Source: Iris pallida
Taxonomy: Eukaryota; Streptophyta; Magnoliopsida; Asparagales; Iridaceae
Assembly: GCA_029216955.1 (NCBI GenBank)
Contig: JANAVB010023996.1
Location: 17,474,142-17,538,141, forward strand
Direction: 5' to 3'
DNA length: 64,000 bases
The first letter of the stretch is position 1. Every line of letters starts with the position of its first letter. The notes under the pieces are model-generated. The model did not search any database and was not told where the DNA came from. It was given only the letters and a program-made list of their open reading frames with translations. A program made the translations under genes and the position numbers. This document shows positions 61,402 through 64,000 of the stretch, in pieces.

Positions 61402-61413
61402 AGTATTTATAGG
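61402..61413 (-). promoter_or_regulatory. TATA box in the element D LTR
   Basis: CTATAAATACTC on the minus strand, about 250 nt upstream of the donor site at 61154. A similar spacing holds between the motif near 25571 and the donor at 25831 in B. Confidence 0.6.
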
Positions 61414-62003
61414 GTGGTGTTCCCAAGGAGGATATGGTGGCTGGCCACTTAGCCTAGGGCTTAGGGTTTTGAAATTTGTCTTGGGCTTTGGGCCAAACTA
61501 CAAGGCTATGAGCTAAAAGATTAACCAAAGGCTCTAAACCATAAGCCATGACTTATGACTTTCTAAATCCTAATGCTAACTAGAGTCTAATGACCAACCC
61601 AAGGATTAGCTTAGGTTAGACTAGAGTCATATAACCTAACCAAGTCCATACTAACTAGGGTTAGCTTCTAGGTTGGTCTACAAGGGCCAAAACTAGTCAA
61701 AGTCAACCTAGTCCAAACAATCCAAAATAATTCCTAAAAATTCTCATAAATTCAAATAAATTCTATTAAATCTAAATAATAATTAATAATCCCAAATAAT
61801 TCTTAAAATTACAAAAATGACTAAAATATCCCTCAATCTGGAAATGAACACTAGCAAGACACCAATTCATAAGTCATAATTTAAATAGTTTAAAAATGAT
61901 TAAAAATTACAAAAAAACATATTATTAATTAAATATCATAATTAAATAACTTAAAATACAAAATTTCAAAAATTACCCTCATTCTGGAAAACTGGGTGTT
62001 ACA

Positions 62004-62466
62004 ATCCTACCCACCTTATAAAAATTTCGTCCTCGAAATTAAAATGGTAGTAGTCCCTCTAGGTCAAACACCCCACAATCAGAGTCTCAAACATACCGTC
62101 AGATAATCATATGCGTCTGTCCAAAACCATGATTCTCAGAATCTCTATCATGCCAGTGAGCAAGGCTACGATAATCACAGAGTCCTCGACTATGGTACAT
62201 ACCTCTAGAACTATGGTATTTAAAATTTTCGCATTGCCGCGCACTTGGCAGCAAAAACCTTAAATTTCCACACCCGAGAAATACATCCATAATCCGACTA
62301 TATGTCCTCACTATGCCTGCTAGCATGACCCTAGAGGATTCTAAAATCTCATAATCGAGGCGACCTAGCCCATATGATTTATCTCAGAAGAAAATTAAAT
62401 CATACTGAAACACCAGATCAAACTTATCAACAATGAAGAAACAGATAGGAATAGATGGAACTGAAT
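62004..62466 (-). other. Polypurine tract and 3' untranslated region of element D
   Basis: On the minus strand: TTTCGAGGACGAAATTTTT followed by AAGGTGGGTAGGA just before the LTR, with the non-coding region shared with element B upstream. Confidence 0.8.
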
Positions 62467-63861
62467 TTAAAGATAGGAATTTCGAAATTGAATCAAAAGA
62501 ACGGAACCTGCAACTAGATCTCCAACGGCCTGAGCATCCTCGGTTGTCATGGCGAAAGCTCGCCCTGGCTGGCCTCCCCTGGCCTGCTGCTGATGCTGAA
62601 CAAACCTTTGCTGCTGAGTTTGCAATGGTGGTCCCCTCTGCTGCCCTGCCGGAGCTCTAGCTCCTGGTATTATCTGAGCCAAAGGTGTCGGGTTCTTGGG
62701 ACACTCTCTACACTAATGCTCCACTGATCCGCAAAGCAAACACATGCCCAGCCTCTTTCTACAGTCGTCCCACCCATGGCCTTGCTTCTTGCAGAAGTTG
62801 TACACAGTGTTCTGCTGCTGCCTGGGTGCCTGCTGATACTGCACCTGTCTCTGTCCCTGATACTGAACAGGCCTCTGCTGCTACTGCTGGAAATGAGCCA
62901 TCGGCTGCTGATATTGCTGTTGAAACTCATACTGAACATGCGGCCTCTTGGCCGGTCCTCCGCTGCTGCTGCCCCCAACTGGGTCTCGCCCCCTCTTGAG
63001 CCTAAGCTCAAGATCATCCTCCGCCAATAAGGCTCCCGTCAAAATCTCCTCAAAAGTAGCATCTCTGTTCCCCTTGGTCAGGGACTTGACCTCCTTGACC
63101 AGACCCTTCCAGAACCTCTGGGCCTTCGCCGTCTCGCTCAATCCCTCAACAAACCTGCCAAGACGGCCAAACTCTCCCGCATACTCCTCTACTGAGAGGC
63201 TCCCCTGGACCAAGCTCTCAAACTGCGTCTCCAAGGCTCTGACTGTTGAATCTGGGAAGAACTTCTTCTTGAAGAAGCCCCTGAACTGCTCCCAAGTCTG
63301 CCTAGGTACCCCCACCCTGGGGTCCGACTGATACTAGGTGCGAGCAAGATCTCGCATCCGGCTAGCTGCTGCCTCGATCTGAAGGTCTGCTGGAATCCTG
63401 GCCAAGCGAAAGATCTCCTCCATATGCTCGATCCACTCGTCGGCATACAGGATCCCCTCTATCCCCAAAAAGTCTCTGGGGATCATCTTCTAAAACTGCT
63501 CGATCCCCGGTGTCTTCAGCTGCTGAACCACTGGTCGAGCTGCGGCTGTCGTGACGGCCAACTCCATGCCTCTGTTCTGCCGAGCCTGCTGTCGGTCCAT
63601 GAACTACTGGAAATATGCGAACATCTGACCTGCGTCTACATGTCCTGGAGACGGTAGCGGTTGGAAGGGATCCTCTGGAATGACTGGGTCCTGCCTCCAA
63701 ACTGGTGAAGGCATACCCTCGGCTACAACTGCTGCTGAAGTCCCAATATGAACAGAGGTGGCAGGAGCTGTAGCCTTCCAACCCTGCTGAACTGGCTGAG
63801 AGGTAGCAGTCCCCTCTATAGTATCTCCATGAATGGCACGCTGTAATCGCGTCTCCACCAT
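62467..63861 (-). pseudogene. gag: Gag of element D, one frame interrupted by five TAG stops
   Basis: ATG at 63861 after CTTCAG|G gives MVETRLQRAIHGDT. The same frame can be followed to 62467 without a frameshift (465 codons). The capsid domain at about 63480-63060 has GIEGILYADEWIEHMEEIF and VEEYAGEFGRLGRF; the double knuckle near 62800-62700 is FCKKQGHGWDDC (first Cys lost) and CLLCGSVEH-stop-CREC. The five internal stops are all TAG, at 63604, 63490, 63334, 62881 and 62713. By comparison with B and C, those at 63604, 63490 and 62713 stand at a CAG Gln codon and 62881 lies in a CAG-rich linker, while 63334 replaces a TGG Trp. The protein ends at EDAQAVGDLVAG plus a short unrelated tail, without protease. 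Confidence 0.85.
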
Positions 63862-64000
63862 CCTGAAGACAGATCAAACAAACAATTGCTAAGAATGAGT
63901 CGAAATAGCAAAGGAGGACAGTTATATTCAAGGAGAACAATATCAGCAAGAACTGAGATGGTATGAATTTGATATGAGTTTTTCCTAGTGTGATTGAGTA
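63862..64000 (-). other. Leader upstream of element D gag
   Basis: On the minus strand TACTCAATCACACTAGGAAA matches the leaders of B and C (about 29722 and 47940) and ends with the acceptor-like CTGTCTTCAG. The primer site lies beyond the window edge. Confidence 0.75.

Larger units (their letters stand above)
57293..62003 (-). repeat. 3' LTR of element D (4711 bp)
   Basis: Minus-strand start TGTAACACCCAGTTTTCC (62003) and end GGTCGTGACA (57293). Contents on the minus strand: TATA box at 61402-61413, donor GTATAG|GTAAC at 61154, GACACG/CACGTG cluster at about 60400-61075, CA-rich repeats at 58960-59300, TTGAC words at 58605-58680, CAG|GCGAGTACATTCTC near 58470, TACAATAG/TGTACAATG repeats at 58016-58260, the acidic exon-like ORF and the terminal hairpin. 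Confidence 0.9.
57293..64000 (-). mobile_element. Element D: minus-strand gag-only Tekay-like element, 3' part
   Basis: 3' LTR at 57293-62003, 3' untranslated region, gag and leader. The 5' LTR lies beyond the right edge. The gag ends at the same place as in element B with no protease or pol, and the 3' region is similar, so both belong to one non-autonomous group. The left flanking pentamer is AATTG; its partner cannot be seen. Confidence 0.88.

Overview
The window is plant nuclear DNA made almost entirely of nested LTR retrotransposons. I found no host protein gene, tRNA or rRNA gene, CRISPR array or bacterial feature. The element families (SIRE-like Ty1/copia with an extra 3' ORF, Tat-like Ty3/gypsy, Tekay/Del-type chromoviruses with 3-5 kb LTRs, an L1-type LINE with a DUF4283-like ORF1) point to repeat-rich intergenic DNA of a flowering plant with a large genome. 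The species cannot be told from this window.

Layout. 1-6333: 3' part of a SIRE-like copia element (decayed pol, env-like ORF, 3' LTR at 5290-6333). 6334-7394 and 17515-18485: one minus-strand Tat-like gag remnant, split by element A (7395-17509, TSD CCAGG), a gag-only non-autonomous element with 3.2-3.3 kb LTRs and a degenerate repeat array where pol should be. 18486-24636: a minus-strand LTR in two halves separated by a plus-strand fragment of another LTR, (TA)n tracts and a palindromic MITE. 24637-24994 and 36364-39512: older DNA carrying an L1-like LINE, interrupted by element B (24995-36363, TSD GGGC[G/A]), a second gag-only element with 4.6 kb LTRs. 39513 to about 42400: a truncated minus-strand LTR lying in the LINE. 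42409-44006 and 56821-57292: Tat-like pol, split by element C (44007-56815, TSD GTCTG), the only autonomous-type element here, with gag, protease, RT, RNase H, integrase and a C-terminal chromodomain, all decayed. 57293-64000: minus-strand element D (3' LTR and gag), running off the right edge.

Elements A, B, C and D share an architecture. The primer site of A, B and C looks complementary to tRNA-Ile rather than initiator tRNA-Met, 9 nt after the LTR. A stem-loop follows that site. A 3' splice site sits right at the gag start in all four. B and D are gag-only and end at the start of the protease region, so they probably depended on an autonomous relative such as C.

The best candidates for something undescribed are (1) a short acidic exon-like ORF inside the LTRs, kept in frame across four diverged LTR families with mostly synonymous changes around a Thr-Tyr-Tyr-Gly core; (2) the shared tRNA-Ile primer site and the stem-loop behind it; (3) gag frames broken mostly by CAG-to-TAG changes, which suggests CHG-methylation decay or, less likely, stop readthrough; and (4) family-specific short repeats, TTGAC clusters and GACACG/CACGTG clusters in corresponding LTR positions.
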